Assembly: GCA_039090855.1 (NCBI GenBank)
Contig: CM077024.1
Location: 66,776,594-66,840,593, forward strand
DNA length: 64,000 nucleotides
Source: Macrothele yani
Lineage: Eukaryota > Arthropoda > Arachnida > Araneae > Macrothelidae
Direction: 5' to 3'
Part shown: positions 44,727 through 54,334 of the stretch, one piece after another
Layout: every line of letters starts with the position of its first letter
How positions within the stretch are numbered: position 1 is the first letter of the stretch
Program-made: the position numbers and the translations under genes
The notes under the pieces: generated by a model
The model's input: only the letters and a program-made list of their open reading frames with translations
The model's database searches: none
What the model was told of the DNA's origin: nothing

Positions 44727-45065
44727 ATTCAGTAATTAAAACGCCGTCAGTTACGCAATCAAAAGGTTTAAAATTTATTAAGTTAAAAAGGTTAAAAACA
44801 TTTGATCTTTCGATCCCACATTGGGATCATCCTCAGATGTTAAAACATCATTGGAATCATCTTACATCCCACATTGGGATCATCCTTAGATGTTAAAACA
44901 TCATTGGAATCATCCTACATCCCACATTGGGATCATCCTCAGATGTTTTAACATCTGACGATGATCCCAATGTGGGATCGAAAGATCTAATGTTTTAACA
45001 TTTTTAACTTAATAAATTTTACATCTTTTGATCGTGTAACTGACGGCGTTTAAGTTACCGAACGT
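44727..45065. mobile_element. Foldback MITE with internal 53-bp tandem repeats
   Basis: The two ends are inverted copies over about 95 bp: left aaacgccgtcagttacgcaa ... ttaaaaaggttaaaaac ... gatctttcgatcccacattg, right the reverse of the same with scattered changes, ending ctgacggcgtttaagttacc. Between the arms lies a 53-bp unit (tcccacattgggatcatcct ... gatgttaaaacatcattgga) repeated two and a half times at 44814, 44867 and 44920. Each unit also contains small palindromes (tcccacattggga, gatgttaaaacatc). No coding sequence. The structure is that of a foldback-type miniature inverted-repeat element; superfamily unknown because the target duplication is unclear. Confidence 0.82.
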
Positions 45066-45077
45066 ACCTCGTGAGTG

Positions 45078-45240
45078 TGTGACGTAGTAAAGAGCTGAAA
45101 ACATATGTCAAGACGACAAATTTGCAGCGAGAAATTCTGTCCGCGTAGCTCAGTTGGGAGAGCAACTTACTCCGGAGTGAGGGGACACGGTTTCGATATC
45201 CGTCGCGGACAAACTTGTGTTTTCACAAATGACAAGATAC
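45078..45240 (+). repeat. LTR-like segment with tRNA-like domain, related to the TRIM
   Basis: Begins tgtgacgta like the TRIM LTR and reaches a tRNA-like domain 61 bases later (60 in the TRIM). In between, cgacaaatttgcag aligns with cgacataaaggcag of the TRIM LTR. The tRNA-like domain is the same length, and the 30 bases after it include caaatgacaagata against caaaaatgacggaga. No primer binding site, interior or second LTR is visible, so it would be a solo LTR of a diverged subfamily. The 3' edge is approximate. Confidence 0.5.
45139..45210 (+). promoter_or_regulatory. tRNA-like domain of the LTR-like segment
   Basis: The acceptor arms GTCCGCG and CGCGGAC pair perfectly over seven bases. D arm GCTC/GAGC with A box tagctcagttgg. 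The T arm CGG/CCG flanks tttcgatat, a weakened B box. The anticodon region cttactcc pairs with ggagtgag and leaves no normal seven-base loop, so it is probably not a functional tRNA gene despite the good acceptor stem. Confidence 0.6.
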
Positions 45241-45241
45241 C

Positions 45242-47254
45242 AAAGGTGTTCCGGGACGTGGAGCGTCTAACACATCATCCTGCAAGAACATTTAAAGGAA
45301 ATGTAATCTGTCAAGAACATCAAAACAGCGCTTTGAGACAATCAGAGTTTATTTCTAGTGGATATTCTGCATCGGGCTATGGATACAAAGCTGCTGTCAT
45401 ATACACTAAAGCGAACGACCTTTTGCCACTGGTAGTTTTAAATCCACATCTCCAAGCTCCGGAGCCAGTTATTCTCCTGACTGAACTACACCGACCTTGG
45501 TTTATCTCTGCAACCTGCCGTTTTGACTTTTGTGTCACCTCAGTGGTAAGTCCCAATAATATCGGTTAAGGAGAGTCATTCGTCGCAAATAGCAAGGCCT
45601 CTTATGCAGAAGTGACCACTGTTTCGTTTCATGATGACGAATAACGGCTCCAAACATAAGGATGACGCAGAGTTATGCAGATGCTGTCTCACGATATCGT
45701 GGAAAAGTTCTTGCACTGCTTTTGGATTCCGTTATACGGTATCAGGAGTAATTTAAAAAACAGTAAAACTTGAATTCACAACCGATTTTAGGTAATGTCG
45801 AGTAATGTTTCCTCCAATTTTAAATACGTAATTGATAGTACAATGATTCGTGAAGCAACCAAGGGCCTAAAGTGAAATATTCTGGTAATATCGCTTAAGA
45901 GTCAGACGATGGCTATCAAACCGCATGAGCTACATCACTTGAAATGACTGATGTTGTAAGCTCTTCCCAAGCCTTCTCGATGGGCTGGTGATCTAAGGCG
46001 CAGGAACAGATCACTCGTCTCATCTGGACCCCAGTTCCAGGACAGGCATTGGGGCGCGCCCTATTGCTTCCCGCAAGTGGCTCGAGACCAGCCACCCTAA
46101 CGGCGCGCAACCCCACAAAGCACCGTCGCGATTGAACACATGGCCCCTCGATGGATCATGGAATAGATATGCAAAAAAAAGAAGATAGCCGCGTATGTCA
46201 GTGTCGGAAACTTTTTGTTGAAATTCAAGTCTAACACTGTGGTCTTAGTTTACCGCAAAAAGTCTCATTGGGATCTTGTATTTTTTTGCTTAAGTTCTTG
46301 ATAAGTACTTGATTTTTTGGTGGAAATTCTTCATGTTTCAGAACAGCAATTTTGCGCTTGTCAAAAGTGATTTTAGTGTGGTATTATTAGTCAAAGCGAT
46401 CGGCATTTCTCGCAAAGAAAATTTCGGCCCATGTTGTGGCAATTCTGGTGCTTCCAAAGAGTCCAAAAGTTCGGATGATTGCTTAACATTTTCAATTTTT
46501 AGATTATTGCAATACCATTGTGTCCACAAAATTGTACCGTTTGTTGAATATACCAAATACTTTTTTAAAAAGTTCTCTGTTAATTACACGCAAACTTTCG
46601 TTTTTAGGCGATAAAATCGCCCTTAAAAGTAAACATGTCAGACCTGAATAATGGTTCATAATATTCATTGTAAATTCAGCTGATCTGGAAACTTATGTAT
46701 AATATGCCAACATTGCCCAAGAACATGCAATTTATGAAGTACACAAACATTTAAAACGCCCTCCCCAGAAATGTTTTTCAGTCTTCTGAAAAAAAAAAAA
46801 AAAAAAAAGAAAAAAATACATTCATGTAATTTCTACTGCTTTCATTCTGGATTCATGATTCACATGCATATAATGCCAGTTCAACATAACTGTTCTTCTA
46901 ACACAAGTTTTGAAAAGTAATCCACGGAGTGCATTCCACTGAATGCTGCATTGGATGCTAATCGCACGTACTTCCATCCAGTATCGTTGGTGACAAAATA
47001 CCGTATAACATTTGAAATGAGGGTCATTATCTGCGAAATTCACCCAAATGACGACAACTTCTCTTTAAGAAATCAAGAATGTGACCACCTCACGCCCGCT
47101 CTCAGGGTCTCTTTAGCATATGTATCATGTTTGAAGTTCCTAATTAAGTTTCTGAGAAATCGGTGCGCAAGAAACATTTCTATTTATACTGACACATTAC
47201 ATTATTACGACAACAAATTTTCCTGGAGAACACAAGTATTTCAGGCAAAGGAAT
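45242..47254. other. Unassigned DNA
   Basis: No gene recognised. A 154-codon open frame starting at 45105 runs through the tRNA-like segment to 45569 and looks accidental. A run of A lies at about 46790-46815. The GC-richer part at 46000-46140 has no motif I know. Confidence 0.5.
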
Positions 47255-47256
47255 TA

Positions 47257-48267
47257 CACTCAGTAGACAAAACATTAGAGATAGGGGTGGTGGTCAGTTG
47301 ACATGGGCATCCTCCATGTAGAATGGAACAGACCCAAACCGAACGCAGGCGATAAATGGGCTGACAGCAGGGCTTTCCAACGGTGTATCGCAATCGACGA
47401 ACTGGTTAAACATGGTGATCTGAGTGACTTTGATCATGGACACATTGTCGGCGCAAAACAGATGAGTCATCCTATTGCCCAAATGGTAAGAACTCCAGGG
47501 TTCCCGAGGGCAACCGTATCAAGGGTGTACCGCGAGTATACTACCACGGAGTACCAGCTCCCAGAGAGAAAGCGGTGAGCGGTAGGGCACACTCTGCATA
47601 CTCTGGGACTCGGGAGCCAACGCCATACTCCAGTGCCAGTACTGACTGCTCATCATCGGACTTTATGCCTCGCCTGGTGCCGGGAACATCAAAACTGGAT
47701 CTTTGCAGAGTGGCGCCGAGCCGTGTGGTTAGATGAATCCCATTTCCGATTGTACGAACTGACGGGAAAGCGCTGGTTGGCGTCGACAGCACGTGGCCAT
47801 GGCTATGTCGTGCGAGGTCAGCTCTGTTCAAAGCGGTGGTGGCTCGGTGATGGTTTGGGGAGCCTTCTCATGAAACATATTAGATCCCTTAGTATGTATG
47901 GAGAAATCCTTCACCTCTGCGAGCTACCATCATGTGTTGGCTGATCATCTACACGCTTTCATGGCCTTCGCGCATCCTGCGGCCGATGGTCCGTTTCAGC
48001 AGAAAAAGGTGCAAGAGTCAACGGATTTACCCCCCCAAGTCTCCGGATTTAAACTGCGTGAAGCGGACCATCAGATCCATGGATCCTGGACAAACGTCTC
48101 AGGCGGAGACGTCTGTCCAGGACCCAGGACACAGCCATGGCTGTCATTACTGAAACCCTCCAGAATCTAGTGGAGTCGATACCATGGTGTGTACAAACTG
48201 TTATTCTCGCTAGAGGAGAACCAACACGCTATTAGGCAGGCATATCTAAACTTTTGTTTATTGAGTG
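47257..48267 (+). mobile_element. Tc1-like element, internally deleted
   Basis: Inverted ends cactcagtagacaaaacatt and (reverse complement) cactcaataaacaaaagttt, flanked by TA at 47255-47256 and 48268-48269. At 1011 bp it is about 200 bp shorter than its relatives. Confidence 0.9.
47303..48175 (+). pseudogene. Tc1-like transposase pseudogene, internally deleted
   Basis: The N-terminus is HGDLSDFDHGHIVGAKQMSH with HTH FPRATVSRVYREY. After a stop and deletion (the second HTH is reduced to LGSQRHTPVPVLTAHHR), the first Asp motif is VWLDESHFRL (about 47725-47755). Later GGGSVMVWGAFS and AFMAFAHPAADGPFQQ lead into FQQKK where the family has FQQDN: the second Asp and the following segment are missing. 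The end reads PKSPDLN followed by CVKRTIRS, without the PIEH Glu. Two of three catalytic residues are absent, with several frameshifts. Confidence 0.85.
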
Positions 48268-48269
48268 TA

Positions 48270-50200
48270 TTTACATACCGCAAACTAGGAAAGTCGTCTC
48301 TAAACCAAAATATTGCCTGAAATGATAAAAATGTTTCATGGATGATTGCCATTGGAAAGGTTTAACTTTTTTCATTTAAAGGGCACGACATAACAGAAAA
48401 TATTTTATTAATGATGATATCATCGAAAATTTAAGTCCCCACTATTTATGAATAATTTCATTTCACTTATTTTTTTCACCATGCTTCTTTTTTAAACGAA
48501 AAAGCTACAATACTACCAGAAATTTTAACATACTCATGACATCATTGGCAATATTCCAACTGATTCCTTATGTGACAATATTCTGTAGTATATTTTCGAG
48601 GTTTATTCTGCTAATTCGAATATGAAATTTTTAAATATAGTTCAATAAAATAGTAAAAGTAAAAAAATAATGAAATAAAGCCTAATTTCTACTTTTCCTT
48701 TGTGTTTCTAGTTTTAGGCTATTGCAGTACGTAAGAAACTATCAACATTTCTACCTGATGTGAAGTCTGAGTACATCAGTATTCACACAGTTCCGGTACA
48801 TTTGTTGCTGTTCAACATATAATAAAATATGTTGAACAATTGTGTGTACACCAAATACTTAAAAAAAAAAAAAAAGAAGAACAATATCAAACTTGTTATT
48901 CGATAATATACAAATGGCAAATGTTTAGTGACCTTTAAAACAGTACCGGAAATTAAAAAAAAAGGGACCATTTTCATATAGGCGAACAACAAAAGTTAAA
49001 ATGGTCACTAATTTGTAAGATTCTCTACATTGCATCAAAAATAAATCTCTGAAGCATTATCAGGGATAAAAAAAAAAAAAATAGCAAATAGCAACATTTA
49101 AACGAACTTATTTTTCAGTTGAGGGAATTATATCATACTTTGAGGAAGTTTTTAATAGTATTACAATACAATCTAAACTACCTCTTTTCAGAAAGAACAT
49201 CACCGATTTTGACACTTTTCATTCTCTTTCTCTCTCTCTCTCTCTCTCTTTCACTAAGTCTGTCTGCCTGTGTGTCTGAACTTTCAACCCATATTAAGGT
49301 CTTTTACTTAAGCTTAAAGCAAACACTTCTTTGAGGTAATCACTTTTCCTTTCTGATAGTTTTCGTGCGTGTGCCCTTTACAGAAGACATTTTTCAAGTA
49401 ACGACTTTACCAAAATATAATACGTATCTCCTAGGGCCCACTGAAATTTTGTTAAGGACCCCGCAAAAGTTCCATCCGGTCCTGCACACGAGTAAATTGC
49501 AAACATCTTCTCTTTCTCTTCAATCGTACAGTTCGCTCAACAAATTAAAATAACCTTTTTTTTTTTTTTTGCTAGCGCAATTGTACTGCCATAATTTCAT
49601 AATTTTAGCTTCATAAATGTTTTTAACGAAGTAAAAACGTTTCCTCATTTTTATGAAAACAGTATGAGATGTTTCCACCAAAACATCAATTTAATGAGCT
49701 CATTTTGAATAATAATAATAATAATAATAATAAAAAGACTCAGATGCATACCATTCCAGAACTAGGTAAAACCCAATAACAAGGAAACTGCGTTCTTTTT
49801 GCAGCAAAACTATCCCTGCTCCCCTCAGGAACCGAGGAAAAGCTTCGATTTGTTAGGTTTTAATAACAAATTGAATATTTTTTCGAGAAAGAAAGCATTA
49901 CTTAAAAGTATTTTACTTTCGTTGATTAATTGGAAGATATCAACGAATTTACAGACTTACTAAGAACACTTTTTCATTTTGCAGAAAAATATCAGAAAGG
50001 TCCCCGGTTATTCCCTACACTTAGGCCCCCTCCCCTTACGAAAATCCTGGACCCGCCCCTGTGCTAAAGTGTATATAGGACATACTACGGAAAAACTCTG
50101 TGGTTAGATGAAATGGACGCTTTATCAAAAGGATTTCCCAATTGCTCTTCAAAAAACAGAAATTTGAAATACATATCAAACAGAAATCGAAAATACATAT
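48270..50200. other. Unassigned AT-rich DNA with simple repeats
   Basis: No gene recognised. It contains a 12-bp perfect inverted repeat around a 6-base spacer (48809-48838, tgttcaacatat arm), a TC tract (about 49223-49250), AAT repeats (about 49708-49732) and several A/T runs. At 50035-50061 the minus strand begins caggggcgggtccaggattt, which resembles hAT/MITE termini; a weaker similar sequence in the same orientation is near 49465-49490. Confidence 0.5.
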
Positions 50201-50204
50201 CATC

Positions 50205-50902
50205 ATATATCATCATCATCAACAACTATTGTCAATCTTTTGCTGGATGAAAGTCTTCCCAAGTTTCTTCCAGAACTTTCTGCCTTGAGCCAGTCTCAAA
50301 AAAGTCCCTCCGACAAGCTTTCGAATTTCATCAACCCAATTTCTTCTTCTGGGTCTTTTTCCACCCACTGGAATCCAGTCAAATATTTCAGTTTTGGAAC
50401 GGCGGTCAGTTCTAGCAATATTTCCAGCCCATTGCCATTTCCAAGACCTTGCCTTGATCATGATGTCATCAACTCCAGCCATTTTCCAGATCAATGAGTT
50501 CCTATTCCTACAATTTTTGCTTATGCCAAGCATGCATCTCTCCATGCCTCTTTCAGTAGTTTGCAGTCTCTCTATATCTTTCTTAGTTAAGGTCCATGTC
50601 TCTGACCCATAAGTAAGAACTCGAAGGACGCATTGATTGCACAATTCTCTTTTAAAACATAATGGTAAATTGCTCTTGAAAATTGTGCTGTTTTTTCCAA
50701 ATGCTGTTCAGCCAAGTTTTTATATCTATTAATTTCTTCTTCCATGTGGCTCTTGTTTGGTATCTGTTGTCCAAGATAAATATATGTATCGGTTACTTTT
50801 AGATTTGCTCCATCAAACGCTAAATATTCAGTTCTTGTAAAAGTACTGTGCATCAATTTTGTTTCCTGTAAGTTCATTTTTAGGGCCACTTCTTTACTCT
50901 AA
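50205..50902 (-). pseudogene. RTE-type LINE 3' fragment
   Basis: On the minus strand the upstream part reads SKEVALKMNLQETKLMHS, LAFDGANLKVTDTYIYLGQQ and SHMEEEINR. After a frameshift near 50640 it continues CVLRVLTYGSETWTLTKKDI then ERLQTTERGMERCMLG, GVDDIMIKARSWKWQWAGNI and the C-terminal KKLGKTFIQQK, ending with a stop near 50219. The 3' tail carries tgatgatgatatatgatgat-type repeats at 50200-50225, the RTE signature end. 5'-truncated at about 50902. This is the best-preserved RTE 3' end of the window, with only one frameshift and no stop seen within the two halves. Confidence 0.88.
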
Positions 50903-50904
50903 AA

Positions 50905-52035
50905 TGCAAATGTACGGTTATAATTTTCAATGAGAAAAATTTTGAAAATATTTGTGAAATCTTTGCCCTCAGAAGATTTTTTTTTCTGACGATATCATTT
51001 TCCAGTGCGGTATCCGAAAGCAAGTACAATGAAATCACTGAGAGAGAAATGGAGAGAAAGATAGAAGCTTATGAGAAGAATGAATCTCCTTCCTCAAATT
51101 CCCGAACTCCAGTCGCTTGAAATTCGTTACCCTTGGTGGAGTACTTATTACGTACTCTAACGAAAATCGGAAATGCGGGTTCAATTCTCTCTCCAGGGTG
51201 ATGTAATTGGAAGTTTTCTGAGGTGGTGACTACATGGGAAACGGAGAAATACGACAAGTCTTTACGCCGAAAAAAAAAAAAACAATATACAAAAAAAAAA
51301 AAAAAAAAACCCTACTTATCTACGTAATCTCGAGAGAAAACTGTGCAATAGCGAAAATTTTGGAAGCAAAAATGTAGCGATATTTTAAAAATTTGCGTTT
51401 ATGTCATCAAAGAACTGTGCACCTAGAACAAACTCGAGTATGTTAAGTTTTATTTGATACAAAAAAAGTTTTTTTTTTCGATCCAACTTCCAGAACAGAT
51501 GTTTTACAAATAAACGAACAGAGAGATACAATTTTTTTTTCACTGAAACAATATCGGTGTTTTTGTGCCGAAAACACCATTTTCTATTTTGTGTTTTCAT
51601 TAGACACTTAAGCAAGATTTTCTTTTTTTGCAGAGACTCCGGTATATAAAGAAACACTTGACCGGTGCGAAAAGCGGACGTAGAGTCAACATAACGTACA
51701 AGGAGTGAAACAAGTGTCTACGTGAAGTTCTGCAGATCTAATGAAACAGTGGCAGATACAATGACTCTGGGCTTGCTTTTAAGAGACCAAGAGTGGGTAG
51801 AACAATTCTACAGTATACAAAAATGTTTTATATCTCTATACACTTCAAGTAAAAATGCTGTATATGCTTCATATGAAAAGTGTTTTATATCTAGATACAC
51901 TTCTTATCACTGGCATAGCGAGTCTGCCACGTCAAGCTTTTTTCTTCTCATTAGATATTGTAATGAAGACAAACTAGTATTTCTTCCTCTCCAAACCCTA
52001 TGTCTTTTCTAAACCCTGAAAGCGAAAACTACCTT
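50905..52035. other. Unassigned AT-rich DNA
   Basis: No gene recognised. A-runs at about 51272-51310. A loose duplication of gttttatatctctatacact occurs at about 51825-51850 and 51882-51906. Confidence 0.5.
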
Positions 52036-53220
52036 GACATTTTTAAAATGGACAACTTGTTGACAGAAAAGAACGATAAAGCACTGGAAGAAAAGCAGAA
52101 GAGGATGAAGAGTAAGCGAGGATGTAAAAAAGACTAAACATTTAAAAAGTAAAAATAGAAAGTAAAATAACAGCAAACATTTTTGAAGGAATAGAGAGTT
52201 AAACGGTGAGAGATATATGCAGGACTTTTAAAAACGTAAAGATAAGTTGAGCGAGAGATACTTCAAAAAAAAAAAATGAAAATAAAAAAGAACTGATGTC
52301 CTAAGAGGATGTTTGAAATATTATTTCAATTTTTTCACCATTTTCTCGGGATTGGAGATAGCTTATAAAGATTGTGGGAGATAGCGGAATGTGAGTTCTG
52401 AAGCAATACAGGAAGAGAAATGGATAAAATTGAGGCTTTAGAGATTACACCGTAACAGGTGTATTGAAAGAGAAAGACAAAAGCATTGAACTTATGGAGA
52501 AATATAGAGGTAAAAGTAGGATTTGGGAGAGTAAACGCGAAAGATAAGTGAGGTGATTTGGTCAGGAATTTGAAGATAGATTACGAATGAAAGCAGTTTA
52601 TTCTGCGACATATACTCTAATTTAACTTTCCTTTTTAGTTTCTTTCTCTTTGTCAATTTAGGTTCGTTCTCCTTTAACGTTTTTGTAAACTTAACGTGAT
52701 ATCTTCTTTCTCGCAAGAGTATGGTTGACAACACCCTGAGGTCAGAACGAAACGTGTGTGTCTGAGATAAGAACTGAACGATATATATCTAATGTTTTGA
52801 GAAGCAGCAGTTTGAAAGGCTCTGCGTGTTGTGCTGATATTTATATAGATATCGTTAAGAGTTCTACCAGTCAACATTGTTTAGTTCTGACGTTTAATAC
52901 TAATGGGATAAGTTTAACGTTCGACGATTAAGTGTTCTGTTCCTTTGGAATCCTACTGTTCCAGTATCTGTTGACAGAAATAAAGGAATAGCTGTAAGTA
53001 ACTACTTCTTGAACTTTATTTGAGTGACTCCTGTTCCACTATAGGTGAAGTTTTGAGAATTAATTTATGTAGTGTTTAGTAAGTCAGCTACACACAAACG
53101 CTGCAAGGCGTTCAAGAGAGAGAACGGACTTGCGAATAATAGAGCTGGCGAAATAACTTCAAAACCCGATTAGGGTTTCAAACATAGGCGTTAAATGTAT
53201 ATAGAAAGAGAAAGACATTA

Positions 53221-53274
53221 TAGAATTTTAAGAAAAAAAAAGTCGATTTCGACTTTTTTTTTCTTAAAATTCTA
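53221..53274. repeat. Perfect 26-bp palindrome, 2-nt spacer
   Basis: Arms tagaattttaag, nine A, gtcga (53221-53246) and its exact inverse (53249-53274). The first of two adjacent palindromes. Confidence 0.92.
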
Positions 53275-53301
53275 GAATTTAATTAGAAATTTTTTGAATC
53301 T

Positions 53302-53345
53302 CTAATGAATATATAGAATTTTTTAAAATTCTATATATTCATTAG
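53302..53345. repeat. Perfect 21-bp palindrome, 2-nt spacer
   Basis: The left arm begins ctaatgaatatatagaattt (53302-53322); the right arm (53325-53345) is its exact inverse. Flanks ttgaatct and aaattcaa extend the pairing with two mismatches. Shares the core agaattttaaaattct with the neighbouring palindrome. Confidence 0.92.
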
Positions 53346-53857
53346 AAATTCAAAGCACATGAGACAGAGAGGAAGCGTCTACACGCTTACATGAAGAAAT
53401 GTGAAGGATGAGAAAAAAAAGTAGAAACATGAACTAAGAGAACAATTATTTAAAGGGACAGACATATATTTCAAGACAGAGGTGGAAATGAGAATGTATA
53501 TTTATAAACTGCGAGAACAGAGAGGGTAGGTAGTGTAGGTACAGTGAGAGAGGAGGAGGTTATTTCCCAATGTGGAAAGGTAAACTACGGAAGAGTGAGA
53601 GAATGGTCAGACAGCTGAAATGTGAGAAGCTTATGAGACCCAGGCACACAGAGAATGTGCATGTTTAGAGTGAAGAAAAGTAAACTAACAATGGAGAAAC
53701 AAGAGAACTATATATGCGAGAAAGACTATGCATGCATAGGAGTGTAGAAAGATAAGCTAAGAGAGGGAGAGAGAAATGAGACAGAAATCTGAACAACGAA
53801 AGACGAAGTGCGTGTGTGCCAAGAAAGCTCAACTCAGAGAGAGTGAGGAAGGGAAAG

Positions 53858-53889
53858 AGATAGATAGATAGGTAGATAGATAGATAGAT

Positions 53890-53950
<61 letters not shown>
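53858..53950. repeat. (GATA)n/(GA)n microsatellite
   Basis: GATA units followed by about 30 GA units. The minus strand gives a serine/leucine-rich open frame that is an artefact. Confidence 0.95.
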
Positions 53951-53952
<2 letters not shown>

Positions 53953-54334
53953 CAGTGCATTAAGTAAACTGCTAAGAATTAGCACGATGGTCGAAATGCC
54001 ACAAAGTAAGTGAAAGTAATAATGTGTAAAAGTTAAACTGAATGTTAGGAAGTTAATTCGAATGTAGTTAATTGAAAAAAAGAAGGTAGAGAAGAGTTGA
54101 AAGAAGTGTATAGAGTATATTAACGGAGATCGCAAATCAGAAAATGTAGGAAGATAAGCAGAAAGGAAAGAAGTAAATATCTGAAGAAGATACTAAACAG
54201 GATCCACAGTCAAAGATACTCAGAAAAAAGAAACGTTTGAACGAAGGAAATAACTAGAACAAAGTGAGACTTTAAGAAAGAAAGACATCGAGAAAGAGAA
54301 AGCGGGAAGACGAAGACCAGTTAAGAAAAAAACA

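Larger units (their letters stand above)
52040..54330 (+). repeat. Purine-skewed degenerate tandem-repeat field
   Basis: The plus strand is dominated by A and G over more than 2 kb. Related phrases recur at loose spacing of about 65-100 bp: aaagataagttgagcgagag (52242), aaagataagtgagg (52540), aaggtaaactacggaagagt (53577), aaaagtaaactaac (53677), aaagataagctaagagaggg (53749), aagctcaactcagagagagt (53826), gaagataagcagaaagg (54150). This looks like a strongly decayed minisatellite around the GA/GATA tract. No coding content on either strand. Confidence 0.5.

Noticed and set aside
45139..45210. Functional tRNA gene
   Set aside because: The acceptor and D arms are good, but the anticodon region pairs through without a seven-base loop and the T loop is abnormal. 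The LTR-like context explains it better.
45105..45569. 154-codon open frame across the tRNA-like segment
   Set aside because: It reads through the LTR-like segment and then unknown sequence without any motif.
53665..54135. 156-codon Ser/Leu-rich minus-strand frame
   Set aside because: Runs through the GA/GATA tract and purine-rich field; composition, not a protein.
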